Below are positions 1 through 12,422 of a stretch of 64,000 nt of DNA, one piece after another. This DNA comes from Sipunculus nudus (Eukaryota > Annelida > Sipuncula > Golfingiida > Sipunculidae). The DNA lies in NCBI GenBank assembly GCA_026874595.1, contig CM049308.1:73258624-73322623 (forward strand), in the 5' to 3' direction. Numbering within the stretch: the first letter of the stretch is position 1; every line of letters begins with the position of its first letter. Below the pieces are notes generated by a model. It was not told where the DNA came from. It ran no database searches and was given only the letters and a program-made list of their open reading frames with translations. Both the position numbers and the translations under genes were made by a program.

Positions 1-54
1 TACAGTGCACGTCACGTTATGGAGTTCACTGTGGTATTTACAAAAATCAAATTT

Positions 55-55
<1 letters not shown>

Positions 56-112
<57 letters not shown>
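56..112. repeat. (TA)n microsatellite
   Basis: An almost pure TA dinucleotide run with one TG interruption near 70. Confidence 0.95.
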
Positions 113-116
<4 letters not shown>

Positions 117-751
117 ATGATGCGTTTTAACGAAAGCGGATGTGAGTAAATAGTTATATTAAATGGTGATACTTCAGGATTACAGTTAAATATATATTTC
201 GGTTTGTTTGATCCCCTGATGCAATTGAGTCACACTGACACTATGATGTCAGATGCATAAGAAGTGACTATTAATGAAATATAATGTGCAATTTCATATA
301 ATAAATCATTTAATTTGCGACACATAGAAGCAAAGGCTAACCATCGGAGGCAATATACGACCGACTATATGTTGGTCGGAATAGCGTATCGTACCTTACG
401 GTGCCCTGGAATTGACGTCATAGGTAATCAAACTGTACTTTCGCGCTTGGCTGTCATGCAAAAGAGTAATGAAGGAAATAAGGCGGACGACGTTGATTAA
501 CATTTGATTCCTGGAATATTTGATTCACTTTACAACCAGACCTAAGGACTGAAATAGGGGCCACTTTCTACACAATATATATCTATAACTGTATACGTGA
601 ACAATGTGAACGTTTAGCGATATATATCACTCGTGTCATAGCTGTCATTTGGCAGTAGTTTAGGAGAACTTTGATTGGATACAAAGCATACAGTGCCACC
701 GTAAACGAGGACTACATAAATAGTACCAGCTTAAACCCCAACAAGATCAAA

Positions 752-1198
752 ATCTATGTATACTAGCTTAGTATATCTCAGCTGTTAAAGTCTATGTATA
801 CTAAGTATACCTTAGCTGTTAAAGTCTATGTATACTAAGTATACCTCAGCTGTTATAGTCTATGTATACTAAGTATACCTCAGCTGTTATAATCTGTGTA
901 TACTAAGTATACCTCAGTTGTTATAGTCTGTGTACACTAAGTATACCTCAGCTGTTATAGTCTTGGTATACTAAGTATATCTCATCTGTTATAGTCTATG
1001 TATACTAAGTATACCTCAGCTGTTATAGTCTGTGTATACTAAGTATACCTCAGCTGTGAAAGTCTATGTATACTAGTATACCTCAGCTGTTATAGTCTAT
1101 GTATACTAAGTATACCTCAGCTGTTATAATCTGTGTATACAAAGTATACCTCAGCTGTTATAGTCTTGGTATACTAAGTATATCTCATCTGTTACAGC
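752..1198. repeat. 34-bp minisatellite, about 13 copies
   Basis: Units of about 34 bp of the form tctatgtatactaagtat followed by acctcagctgttatag repeat about 13 times. Each unit holds a near-palindrome (gtatactaagtatac, arms joined by one central base) and most hold a CAGCTG E-box. Variants TCTGTG and TCTTGG...CATCTG recur in the same order around copies 4-7 and 11-13, which suggests a higher-order unit made by block duplication. No open frame crosses the array. Confidence 0.93.
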
Positions 1199-2155
1199 AG
1201 TACTCTTCAAGTTTAAGATTAGTGATAATACTAAACATCATGGATTCAAAATGAAGAAAAATTGGACAGTCCGGGACCCTCGGGCTAAAATTATGTAAAG
1301 TCACCTGGGATTTTGAAGGTTCAAAAAGGAAGGGGACCCGAGTCAAATTTTGAAGGATTATGTCACACAGAATATTTTTCCTAATACATTGTCATTTTCG
1401 TATCATTATATGATTCGATATGGTGCAATAAATTATTATTTGATAACAGGGAGACGAGAGGGTTAGTTGTCAGCACATTGTGGACACATTTGACTCGATT
1501 GTTCAGGTAGTCGGTGCCTGCGGCAACAGCCATATTTGATCCTCTTGGTCCTTTATATATATAAAGCATGTGGATCATGAGAAGTACTATTATCCTTTAT
1601 TATCAGATATTATTGAAGTCGGGTGAACAGTAAAGCAGAATCCGTTATGTGTTGACATTAACACAAGGTGTATAGAGTGAATGCACCCCCCCCCCCCACT
1701 TGAAATCCAGTAGCAGATCCAGAAGAGGGGTCTGGATCCCTACCCCTTTTAACCGCCCATTTTTAGGATTTCAAACCAAATCTTGCAGCTGAGACCTCCC
1801 TTATCCGTATCTGAGGACCTTAAGAATGGTATTTAGGGGTTTTAATGTCTTCTTGATTTGCACTCCCTTTTGCATAACCCTGGATCCACCCCTGGAATCA
1901 TTAATGTTTACACAGTGTAAAAGGAATAAATGCACCTTTTACCTATATCGATAACTCCGGAGCACCCAGGGGCCGTTACCGTTTATAACAGCTCTACTTA
2001 GTGCCACGCAGGCTGCCAGCAGGCCAGTAACAAAAAGACCGATTCGTGACAAAAGAACATCGGATCTTGGCGAAAAACCGCCGGGGTTTATGGCTCTTTA
2101 GCTCCACCTTAAGTAGGATCATAGCCGCCTCTACTCGAGTTCCACCAGTACAGGT

Positions 2156-2185
2156 CATGCGCATGCGTATTTCGTTGATGACGTC
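2156..2185. promoter_or_regulatory. NRF1-like site next to a CRE-like site
   Basis: TGCGCATGCG at 2158-2167 resembles the palindromic NRF1 site, and TGACGTC at 2179-2185 is a CRE half-palindrome. Both lie about 950 bp before the first LRR exon seen. This pairing would suit a promoter for that gene, but no transcription start or first exon is visible, so it is a motif match only. Confidence 0.25.
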
Positions 2186-2739
2186 TTGATTTATTGCTGC
2201 CGTGAAGGTTCAACGTTCTGCGTTAATTGTCTCCTTCATTGGAAAACGGTCTCCTATAATGTTCAAATCTTTGATGTATCACAAAACCCATAAGATGCAG
2301 GAGTCTATTTGCTGTTGAAGAGAAGCCTCGTTTTGGATAACCTCTCCGCTATGTAGTGACGACAGGAGAAACATTAAAAGTGTGCGAGGTGTCTTTCAAT
2401 GAGAAATTAGGCCAATGAGTACAGTTCTTTTCTTTTTCCATGTTCACTTTTTCCCTCCATTCATACCATGAATACTTGATGGTTATTGTAAATACAGCTA
2501 ATGGCTGATCCAAGGTAACGTTCATCAAGTACGTGACCCAGTTCCAATTTTTCCAATGAGTATCGCTGTGGCACCATCTGCTTTGTTTGGCTTCCCGCCG
2601 ATTTACCTCCCGTTGATAAAATATATGATGTAATAAGTTCATTTGCACGATATATACATATTCCAAATAAAATGTGGTTAGTATCAAGCAAACTCCGTGG
2701 TATTTTTATCATACTGTTTATCTGGTTGTGGACATTAAA

Positions 2740-2930
2740 AGGAGCCTGTGCAGTTGAGGGATAAAACGATCGGTTCTCTCCGCTGGCGACTATAGTTCGA
2801 TCCCCTCTCTATGAGAGTGGGTTGTAGTAGGTCGTCCAAGGTCGGTGGTTTTCTCCGGGTCCGGGTTTAACCTCTGCAGATTACCGAACGCCACCATCCG
2901 AGCCATGGAGAGTGCCTCGTATTAGTTATT
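2740..2930 (+). mobile_element. tRNA-derived SINE-like element
   Basis: A Pol III A-box-like stretch (gtgcagttgaggg, 2749-2761) is followed by a B-box-like AGTTCGATCCC (2793-2803), the spacing of a tRNA head. Behind it is a GC-rich body with ggttttctccgggt. From memory, that motif is common in tRNA-SINEs of marine invertebrates, but I could not search for it. Ends and target-site duplication were not resolved. Confidence 0.5.
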
Positions 2931-3132
2931 ACAGCTAATTGTACAATCCAAGTAATATAACTTAACTTTAAATCAACTGAGCATTTAAATTTTTTTCATT
3001 TTCAGAAGCGAACTCCTGAGTGGTTGAAGAGAACGGTTATAAGACTCCACAAATCTTAAAAGCTGCAAGGTGTTGTGAATAAAAGACCATTATGTGCATG
3101 TCTTTATATAAATTTATGTATGTTGGTTTTAG

Positions 3133-5612
3133 AACAATGTGACCGTAGAACGTTTGAATCTCGCCGGAAACTGGATGGAGGGAGAAGGAGGACAGCACAT
3201 CGCTAAAATGTTAACAGAAAACGACTACATTTGTGAAATCGTAAGTTGCATAAATATTTTATCCATCTCCGGTGCACGTTAGTGTACTTAAGCCGTAACC
3301 GCATATCCTTATAGGGTACTCTTAAACCGAGATAATTGGTCTTTTCCCTAATACTTAACGTCAAAGGTCCCACAATGTGCACGAGCGCCATGCAGTGTAA
3401 ACTGTATATACGAATCCCAAAAGGGGTAAATGGAAAAGAAATTTTGTACATCCTCATCTAAAAAAATATGAGCAATAAATGTAACATAAGAATTATGCCA
3501 ACATAAAAAGCAAGGCGACTGAAGCAAAATTTTAAGTTAAGTTGGTCTGTGTCGCAATTGTAAATTTAACAGGTATATATATAATTCGAAAAGACCATGA
3601 AGTTACAATGTTAATGTGTCTTCTTTACAATTTTCCTATATATGATAAACATAATTTTCTTCATACATTTTTTACATTATATATTGTATCATTATATATT
3701 TTTCTTAATACCAGAACCTGGCTGAAAACAAGTTGGGGGCAAAAGGTGCCGGCCATATTGCCAAAATGCTTCTAGTCAACACAGGCCTCAAGAAGGTTGA
3801 TGTTACAGGTACGTATCAGGTTGGCAGACGTTTTTATAAGTAGCGTATAAAAGCTTATTAGATACGTTAAAAAATTAATCATTAGCCGTTACATGTAATG
3901 GGGAGTTCACGACAAGTGTGTTATATATAGGTAATTTGGATCAGTCCATATTCCATAAAACGCAGTCATCTGCTTGTGGTTGGACGTAGCCTAGTGGTTG
4001 AAAACAGACTTCAGAACGGGAAAGTATTTCCCAGCCATTACTGTCCGGGAAAATACTTCAGAGATTCAGTCTCATATCTTATATCTTAAATCTAAACTTC
4101 TTCCTTTTTTCTTCCTCCATAGAATCATGAAAATTATTAAGACTTCATAAAAAAATTATTAGATAACCTTCATCCAATTGACAGTGCCACATACAAACAA
4201 GGTGGATATCTTAAAGGTTACGCCTGGACCATCCAGAAATCACAGAAACAACAACAAACATAGTATTAAACAACACCAGTACTTGAAAACGTAATATGAA
4301 AACAATTTGATCCAGCATACACTTGTGCGGAGTGATATTGACAATCAATTGTTTTTCAATATACAGGGAACTACTTTGGTGATGCGGAGGCTCCTTTATT
4401 TGCGGAAGTGTTGGAGGTAAGAACTACTTCTTTTCCTTTTTCCTCTTTTTGTCACCAGATCATTCAAACAAAAGTGAACAATATTTTGCTCGACTTCAAT
4501 CGGTTATGTCTGACTTAAAAATTGATAACTATCCACATATTTTAACATATTGAACAGAATTTTATCTTTCTTTCATGATAGAAACTTCACGTGATATACT
4601 GTTTTCTCGCTATTTAATCGCAAACCCGGATGTAGAAACATGAAACAGGAGTATATATCCATTCATACTTGATACCGTATGTTATCGTATGCTGGAAAAT
4701 GTTTTAATACATGTATAATTCATGATTATGTATCATTATGAACCATATTATCTTGTAATATCTCAGATATCCTTCTCTGTTCCCAGGAAAATAAATATCT
4801 CAGTGACCTGCTTTTAAGTAGGAACCACTTCGGTGAAGATGCCGGCGTCGTGCTGGGTCCCGCTATAGGTTAGTTTTGTTTAAGTCATTTCTGTTAATAG
4901 TTTTCTTTCATAAATACTTGCAGTATTACAAGTTTAATTCCGCAGGTTTTACGTTTAAGGTTCATTTGACACCAACCAGGCGTTATATTTAAATGATCTG
5001 CTATACTTCATGAAGCAAGTAGAACAAATTCACATGAATAAGAATGTATAGCCTTTCTTAATCTTGAAAAAAATGATAAATTTACAGTTTTATTGCAAAC
5101 ATTATACTTTTGGTGTACAATTTAATATAATTATTTCTTTCAGAAAAAATGTTCAATCATTCAAATAGGCTTATGTTATCAGTTTCAAACTGCTAATGTA
5201 CTGCTAAGAATTTATATTTTGATGTCAATTATATAATATGTTTTTATATTGCAGGTGCTAATGACGTTATAGAACATTTAGATCTGAGCTGGAACTTTAT
5301 CCGTCTTCGAGGAGCTGTATCAATAGCGAGAGGTTTAAAGGTTTGTCTAAATTCTCAGTAAAATTGCTTTACCCTTTTTGTTCAGCATATTTTGTGAACA
5401 TTTCCTTAGGTAAAATATCAGCTCCAGCCTTATTGACATGTTAAGTAATCATGAAAACAATAAAGCTTTCTGTTATATTTAAGAAATTTTCGGGAATTTA
5501 AACACGCAAATACATTAAACAGAACAAATTCGATTCTGCGGTTAGAGCTAATGTCCAGTTTACCTCCGTTCATCACTTCTGAGTTATTCTTCGAGGATTA
5601 TAACTCGACGAG

Positions 5613-5675
<63 letters not shown>

Positions 5676-8600
5676 ATATATATATATCACCATCGTTCAG
5701 TTTAACAATGAAAATGTTGACAATGAAGTTTAACAATGAAGTAACACAACAGAAAACCTTGAAGACTTTCCTATATCCACATGAAAATCTAATCGATCCT
5801 TCATTGGCCCATTCAGGAAATGCCCTGAAATTTTCATGAAATTCCGTCCATGACTGCTTGACCTATTTATAACAATCACCACACACAAACACACGAACGG
5901 GGATGGAGGCATACCCTCCTGGCGGAGGCAAAAATCCACACCTATAACACCTATAACAATGAGATTATTGACAAAATTATTGAGTTACTGAATCGGAGGC
6001 TGGTCCGTCGGTCCGAGCCATATTCTATTGGCTCTTTTTCCTTCTTGCACATTGATGATCAAACTTAACGTACACTGTTTGTTCGTTACTTCTCCAGGAG
6101 AATGTTCGACTCAAGTCTTGTAACCTGGCGTGGAATGGTTTCGGAACTATCGGAGGTATTGCCTTGGCGGACGCCATCGCGTGTAACGAATCTTTAACGG
6201 AGCTGGACATCAGCGGGAACAGACTGGACGCTCACGTGGCTGTCCACATCGCCAGGGCCCTGAAAAAGAATGAGGAACTCAAAATTCTTAAGGTAAACTT
6301 TAACATTGAAGCTACGTGTTGTTGGCACGAAGCCTATAGGTATGTGGTATGTATATTGCGACAGCGGAACGGGGAATGTGGTATAGATGCTATTGGGTAG
6401 GCCTATTTATAAGACAGGCGGCAATACACTGCCGTATGGTCAGGTGATGTAAACACCCGCTATATCACGCTGCATCCGTAGGTCATACGTATGGTTACCA
6501 GGTCCAGTGGTCGCAAAACTGTGCGATGTGCGTATTCGATTCTCCATTGAGAATTCCATTTTCCCACCTGTCTCATCCAACCTGCGATCGGCCAAATTAA
6601 AAAAAAAACCTAACGAGCAAAATAAAAAGTTTCTGCATTCCGCATACCGTTTACCACATACCGCGCGCCTGTATATAAGGTCACTTGTAAGAAAAATTGT
6701 TAAATTCTAGTGTAGTTAGTGTTTCCCCTTAACAATCAGTTTTTAAATTACCAGTGCCTCTAGGTAGACGTTTGATTAAAGTTATCATTAAATCAGATCG
6801 AATGTGTGTTTTTTGTTAGACAGTTTTTGGGTATCTGTTAATAGAGATATTATGTTATAGATGGGTAACAACCCGATCAACACAAGTGGTGCTATATCCC
6901 TGGCGGCAGCTATTAACGAGAGTGATGTCAGCCAGCTCGAACTGCTCGATCTTACGGTAAGAACCATATATTTATATATATAATTATTTCAATATATATT
7001 CATAGTATATACCTCCAATATGAATATTCTCTTTCACTTTATACGTTATACAGCATTATCACTCTCTTTGAAAAGATCAGGATTAAAACACCATGTAATA
7101 AAGGAAGATGTTTTGTTTAATCAGATTAAAATAATATCTCTTTCCTCTAAATCTTGAAAAGTAATATCTCAATATAATATCTCATGACATCTTAAGTCAT
7201 ACTGGTCTTTATTTATGTCATAGGGGATATCACAGTACAATACACATGGCCCTATCCAAATTAAGTCTTATACAGTAAAACCTCGCCTAACGACATACCA
7301 TCTTCGGTTAAACAACCACCTCAAAATAACGACCGCTTTATAACGGTCCCAATGATTTTTTGCTCTTTTATCAATTCTCGTTTAAACGACCACCTCGTTA
7401 ATGCGACCACTTTATCGAGGTACCGTTGGTGGTTGTATTTCTGAGGTTTCACTGTATATATCATCTGTTACATACATTCATCTGCATGGTTCATGAACTT
7501 GACATGTTTTTTTTTTTCAGGATATTCCAGTAGAGTTTGAGTACATGAAGCTGGTGTCGGAGATTCAGAGTCGTCGAACTTTTACGGAGATCCACGGTCC
7601 GGCCATGAGGTCAGGTAACACGCCGGAGGACATCGGCAAACCCGGCCTTGACCCCCACGCACGTGACCCACTCCTTGTGCTTGAAGAACACATCCTGGTC
7701 CGAGACACTCGTATCCTGGACCTTCTCCGGAAGTATGACACGGATGACGTCATGTCCGTTACCCAAGATGACTTCGCCCAGGCCTTGCAAGTACGTCCTT
7801 ATTACCCCCTTGTTAATAACGAGTTATCATGCCATGATCTTGTGCCAGCGATTGGTATCAAAACCCTATAAACGCTGCCACAGCAAGATGTGGTTAAATA
7901 TATATACGTAAATGAGTATGGAGTGTACCGCAGACCATGACAAAATCTTAAAGATCTGACCACAAAACGTAAAATATTGAGTTTTGAGGGGTAATTAATG
8001 ATATTTTTAGTTTCATCTGTTTTTTTTTCTTCAGGAACTGAATGTACCGTACACAAGGCAGCAGCTTGATGCCATAGTCGCTAAACTAGACAGAAACGGT
8101 GATGGCAGAATATATTACGGGTACGTAAAGCCAAAACATGGTTGGGTTTCAAGCACTTTAAAAAAAGGCGGTAGTTCAATTTTTCTTTAAACTTTTTACA
8201 GTTTCAATAAAAAAATCATGTGATCAAAGGACAACAAGATAACAACCAAATCGATCTGCTAAACACCTAAAGCACATTATAACAAAACGAAATTTTATCG
8301 AAGTTTAATCATTGTTTTCTTTAACGAAATATCCGAAAGGCTGGAGCTCACAATCGGAAATTTTCTACTAAAATTAAATATATTTTTCGATGAAGATCAA
8401 AATTGACAGTGCCCGAGAAACCAACCTTTTTGCCAAATACAGCAGTTATATTATCCTAAATAAAATCGGGTAATCATTTAGATCGCAATTGCAATACCTG
8501 CAAAACTGACAGATTAAACCTTGTTTAGATTTTATCTAAATTTATTCATCCAAATTTATTTGTTTATCACATCTAGATTTTATATGTACGTGTATATTAA

Positions 8601-9336
8601 AATAAGAGAATAGGTAACAGATGCACTTTATTCTTGTCTGTGCCAATGCTGAGTAATTGAATTTAAGCAAATATACAGTGAAACCCTTTTATACGATCAC
8701 ATTCAGAACGACCATAGGTGTCGAGTCATGTTATCAGGCCTTTCGTGTTAAAAATGTGGAAAAGTCATCATTTGATCGGTCTTAAACAAATCGTGTCGTC
8801 AAGGTAGCCATGAATCACGAGATGAATATACAGTATGAACTTTATTCGCGATAAAATAAACCATGAATAAGACGCCTGGCCTACACAGGTGGACATTTTA
8901 TTATGCTAAAAAATTTGTTACAGAATCAAAATAACATAAGAGATGCCTGATTATCCAAAAATCGCGTACCCAAAATTTTATTTGTCCGATTTAACAAAAT
9001 TACTTTGTCTTTTTGTGAGTGTTATCTAAAACCTATATATTCGAATATCAATTTATCAAGGCATATTTATTTTCCATGTATTGTTCAGATAATCCAGGAC
9101 TTACTATATTTCTTCATGTAAATTCTAGGGACTTGCTAGACCTTGATAAAGAGACTTCATCCAACCGACCGGACGCTCCGATAATCGACGAAACTAGTAA
9201 TCGGAAATCCCCGACCAAGTCCGAAGAAGAAACGAATAGTAACGAGAATCATCTCGACAGTGAACGAGAACAGCCGAAGGTCATGGTAGACAGAGGTCAA
9301 TCGCCAGGGGATGCCGAGATACAAGGCTACGCATAA
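3133..9336 (+). CDS. LRRC74-like leucine-rich-repeat protein with C-terminal EF-hands (5' end missing)
   Basis: Ten exons join in phase: 3133-3240, 3715-3808, 4367-4416, 4787-4868, 5255-5340, 6098-6292, 6861-6956, 7521-7790, 8035-8120 and 9129-9336 (stop TAA at 9334). All have GT donors and AG acceptors. They encode 424 residues after the missing N-terminus. Residues 1 to about 240 form eight 28-residue ribonuclease-inhibitor-type LRRs (pattern LxxLxLxxNxhxxxGxxxhxxxL), for example VERLNLAGNW and LTELDISGNR. A linker follows, then a degenerate EF-hand at about 301-327 (loop starting DTDDVMS) and a canonical one with loop DRNGDGRIYYGD at 346-357. The last 65 residues are acidic/polar and look disordered. 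Order and spacing match LRRC74A/B, a cytosolic scaffold-like family of uncertain function. EF-hand 2 keeps its Ca2+ ligands, so calcium binding is plausible. The first visible exon starts inside LRR 1, so at least one upstream exon is missing. Confidence 0.88.
5617..5688. repeat. (TA)n microsatellite
   Basis: A TA run with one T insertion, in the LRR gene intron between the 5255 and 6098 exons. Confidence 0.95.
5755..5945 (+). mobile_element. SINE-like repeat copy A
   Basis: Lies in the LRR gene intron. The 3' part reads acacacgaacgggg... then gcataccctcctggcggagg, the tail shared with copies at 15700, 22375 and 24110. The body holds the gaaattccgtccatg motif of the same family. It sits just downstream of a (TA)n run, as does copy B. 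Confidence 0.55.
7273..7454. mobile_element. Tc1/mariner-pogo-type MITE, 182 bp
   Basis: Inverted ends CAGTAAAACCTC (7273-7284) and GAGGTTTCACTG (7443-7454) match at 11 of 12 positions. TA dinucleotides flank both sides (7271-7272 and 7455-7456), the target duplication of the Tc1/mariner/pogo superfamily. No transposase frame is present, so it is non-autonomous. It lies in an LRR gene intron, just before the exon at 7521. Confidence 0.82.
8678..8760. mobile_element. Single-ended remnant of the same MITE family
   Basis: CAGTGAAACCC preceded by TA resembles the left end of the 7273 and 59757 elements, and the next bases keep an acgatcac / acgaccat pattern. No matching right end was found, so this is probably a truncated copy in the intron between the two EF-hand exons. 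Confidence 0.35.
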
Positions 9337-9530
9337 CAAAGATGTATTTTTTAATTACCTCGCTTGACTGATGGACAATAATTCAACTTGGGCTGAGAAG
9401 TTCTTGAGGAGAGCTTAAACAGTTATTTAAATGATATTTTTGACGATCTCCCTCTTCTGCTCAGGACAACTACAGTGATTTAAATCACCAAATTGTATGA
9501 ATCTAAATAAAAACTGTTATCATCAAATGG
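9337..9530 (+). other. 3' UTR of the LRR gene with polyadenylation signal
   Basis: The stop codon ends at 9336 and an AATAAA hexamer lies at 9506-9511, which suggests cleavage near 9520-9535. No further splice site is needed. Confidence 0.55.
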
Positions 9531-9891
9531 TTATATGTTGCGTGCGTATGCAAAACTACAAAAAAAGAACGACAAATACAGACGCACTGAGGTTTTTCTT
9601 CTTGTGGGTTTCTCAGGTCCATTTATCAGGGGACATAATAACAATTATGGGCGCAAGTTACATACATATATACACATATATATACAGTCGAGCCCACTTT
9701 GTGTCATATCGGTTAACAGAAAATCCCGTTTATTGTCACATTAATCTGAAATCCCAAACCATTTTCTATATAAACAATGTTTAATCTTACCGCTTAATAT
9801 TATGGAATATTGTCATAATCCCGTTTATTGTCATGTTTGGAACCCTTGGCAGTGATACCAGATCGCAGTTTATATCACATCAGACCCCGAC

Positions 9892-9964
9892 ATGGCGAAC
9901 AACGAAGCCAAGAGCCCGAAATCCGTCAGGCGTATCAAACGATCACATCTCCCACCTGTGTGCG
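9892..9964 (+). CDS. Possible first coding exon, function unknown
   Basis: An ATG at 9892 (context gacATGG) opens a 24-codon lysine/arginine-rich frame, MANNEAKSPKSVRRIKRSH and onward, ending at a usable donor (GCG|GTAGGC). Local CpG density is high. No following exon could be assigned. A strong acceptor at 14357 would keep the frame open for 17 codons before a stop, which is weak support. Not recognised as any family. Confidence 0.18.
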
Positions 9965-10833
9965 GTAGGCAGGTGCAGTGTTGCATGCAGGTCACCAAGC
10001 TAATTAACGTCCTAGGATATACCACTGTAATCCAGATCACTGCGTTTTTTCGTACGTTAACAAGGGCGATGTTTGCGATTACGTCATACATAATGAGTCC
10101 CTGGCCTTTGCAAGGTACGCTCTTTACACAGCGCTTTAACTATAGGCCTACTCCCTATATCGTAAGTGCTGTTTGTTATGACCTCGTACCCTGAATTGCT
10201 ACACCAGAGGGGAGCACTGTATTTTCGTCCAATCAGATGAGACCTTGTGCCTGAAGACACGGCCAAGCGAGGAATACACGGAGCCAATCATGTTCATTTC
10301 GTTTTGAGTGACAGCTCATCGCTCCGGTAACCATCTGGACAGGCCACAGGCTAAAAGGGAATTGCCCCAGACGTGGTTTGCTTAGGGCCTTGGGCACATA
10401 GGATGAGTTGTAATTCAAACGAAACGTAACAACAAAGGCTGCGTGCACACCTCGCTGGCTGGTTTCAGTTCTGCAGACAAGTGATACATGGCTACGCTAA
10501 CGCAATCATAATATCATAATCGAATCGGTCGATGATGCGAGAATATGGTGAGGGCAATTAAAATTCGGCCGTTAACTCTCATCAAGCGGCGTTTGAAGCG
10601 CAGCTATGGGCGGAGCCAGGATGCCTGTCGAGTGTTTGTTTATTGGCATCTGCATGGTTGGTTGCCTGTCACATTTTACGGACAACGAACCGCCATCTGG
10701 TGTCTAAATATATCATAAACGGTCAAAGCTGGCAGCGTGAAAATCAGTTGCTTCTTTAGAAGCGCAAGATTTCCGCTGCCTCGGGAGCGTATTTGCAAGG
10801 CCGTGGTTCACACCTCGGTGACGTTCCGCCGAG

Positions 10834-11016
10834 ATGATAGGAAGCACGAGCTCTAAATGTTGCTTACGACTTGAAATCCCCTTTAAGGCGCCACGAAAAC
10901 CTGGAGGGTTTGTGAGCACTCGAGAAGATACCCGGTCCAAAACCTCCATCGCGGCTAAACTTCAGAAGTTTGACAATGGCATGACGATGCCCGCTCCCCC
11001 AACAGTCCTATCATAA
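10834..11016 (+). CDS. Small hypothetical ORF in a CpG-rich block
   Basis: A 60-codon frame starts MIGSTSSKCCLRLE and ends with TAA at 11014-11016. The ATG has a G at -3 (ccgagATG). The surrounding 10.2-11.05 kb is the most GC/CpG-rich part of the spacer. No domain was recognised. The opposite strand also has a 78-codon frame here (10713-10949), so openness may only reflect composition. Confidence 0.22.
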   Translation: MIGSTSSKCCLRLEIPFKAPRKPGGFVSTREDTRSKTSIAAKLQKFDNGMTMPAPPTVLS

Positions 11017-11245
11017 CGACGACCATGGAAGTTTGAGTCATTAAGAAGATATCCGGAAAATAAGGCGCAATAGTCGGGGAAATAATTATCTAGTTAAATA
11101 ATATGCCTACGCATAACGTTATAACTATGCCGCATATTTCAAGACATTTGACCTCATGACCCAGACGCTACGTCTCTTTCTGTTGGCAAGTCGGACTTTT
11201 TCAGTTATTGCGGCAAGCGGCACAAAACTCATAGGAAATAAATAA

Positions 11246-11249
<4 letters not shown>

Positions 11250-11292
<43 letters not shown>

Positions 11293-11295
11293 TAT

Positions 11296-11338
<43 letters not shown>

Positions 11339-11342
11339 TATA
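11250..11342. repeat. (TA)n followed by (GATA)n
   Basis: A pure TA run to about 11290 grades into about ten GATA tetranucleotides. This compound array explains the tyrosine/isoleucine-rich open frame on the opposite strand. Confidence 0.95.
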
Positions 11343-11530
11343 TGCTGACGAAGAAAATAATGATCGCTCATTCTAACGTTCGCTCTCAGGACTTGGCTCT
11401 TGACTTGGTACCTGTCGCTGGGATCGGTGCAGGTCTGCATCCTGCCTTGGGACTTTGGGGCTGTGGATCCTGAAGCTTTCTCCGGTCACCAGTACGGATA
11501 AACGGTGGCGGCTTCTCGCGGTGTCCTGCG

Positions 11531-11536
<6 letters not shown>

Positions 11537-11576
<40 letters not shown>
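11537..11576. repeat. (TA)n microsatellite
   Basis: About 20 TA units. Confidence 0.95.
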
Positions 11577-11578
<2 letters not shown>

Positions 11579-12347
11579 GTATAAAAATTTATCCAGAATA
11601 TATATGTATCAGTTCCTAAAAAAAGATGCTACGCCGACATTAAGACACACTTAGAATTTTCATAACATGGATACCGCAGCTGAATATCTTTATAAAAGAA
11701 GGGAGTCATATGAGCAAAATACGGTATTTTTACCTATGGAATGGAGCCTCTTGAAATTAAGTGACACTATTCTTTAACAAAATTCTCATTTTTTTTGCAA
11801 ATTGCGCATATAAAAATTGAGAAGTCGAACAATTATAAAACTTAATACATATATACTCTTTCACCCATGGGTAAAATATTTACTTTATAATCGATGATAT
11901 ATGGGGTCATCCATGAGCTACTATTCTCCCTTTTTTATGCTGTCAATGTTTGGGAATGTTTGCGATCCCAAAACCCAGACCAGGTCTGTAAGATGTATCT
12001 GTGAATGGAAGTGACAAATAGCTTTGTTGCCATTTACAATCAACATGATGTTATAAATAGACTCCTTTTTTCTCCAGAGTTTATTATATAACTGGTGTAT
12101 TTCGGTATGTTTGGGTTTCAATTTTGGGATCACCTCGTCCGTAGCATTGTTTTTCTGAATCTCCTTTTTTTAACTAGATAACTCCTGTGTTTTAATTTCT
12201 ATATACACTTATAATTCAAAGTAATATCACAATGCAATGTCTGTTCAACCAATAGGTGTCCGTTGTTTAAGACTTAGACTTTATAGAGAAATTTCATATT
12301 AAAGTTAATATGATTCATGTGCTCCATGTATAACATATAGTAAAATT

Positions 12348-12349
<2 letters not shown>

Positions 12350-12384
<35 letters not shown>

Positions 12385-12422
12385 CGATGAACTTTAACCA
12401 TATATATATATATATATACACA
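12350..12422. repeat. Duplicated (TA)n + acacaccgatga unit
   Basis: Two (TA)n tracts are each followed by the same sequence, atacacaccgatga. This indicates a short direct duplication carrying the microsatellite with it. Confidence 0.85.

Larger units (their letters stand above)
1..3132. other. Non-coding span upstream of the LRR gene
   Basis: No coding exon could be supported here. The span holds a (TA)n tract, a 34-bp minisatellite, a 12-C tract at 1686-1697 and a tRNA-like SINE, each listed separately. The 61-codon open frame at 315-500 has no recognisable domain. The missing first exon(s) of the downstream LRR gene could lie here, but I found no segment encoding the N-terminal sequence expected for LRRC74 proteins. 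Confidence 0.6.

Noticed and set aside
752-1198. Direct repeats that could look like a CRISPR array
   Set aside because: The units are contiguous with no unique spacers, and the context is an intron-containing eukaryotic genome.
3990-4060. tRNA-like A-box (gtagcctagtggttg)
   Set aside because: No B-box at the right distance, so there is not enough for a SINE call.
5551-5733. Ile/Tyr-repeat open frames over (TA)n tracts (also at 11201-11440, 15432-15726 and 25561-25785)
   Set aside because: They are microsatellites read in frame, with no domain or splice logic.
9686-9865. MITE starting CAGTCGAGCCCACTTTGTGTC
   Set aside because: It looks like a pogo-type left end, but no matching right end or TA duplication was found.
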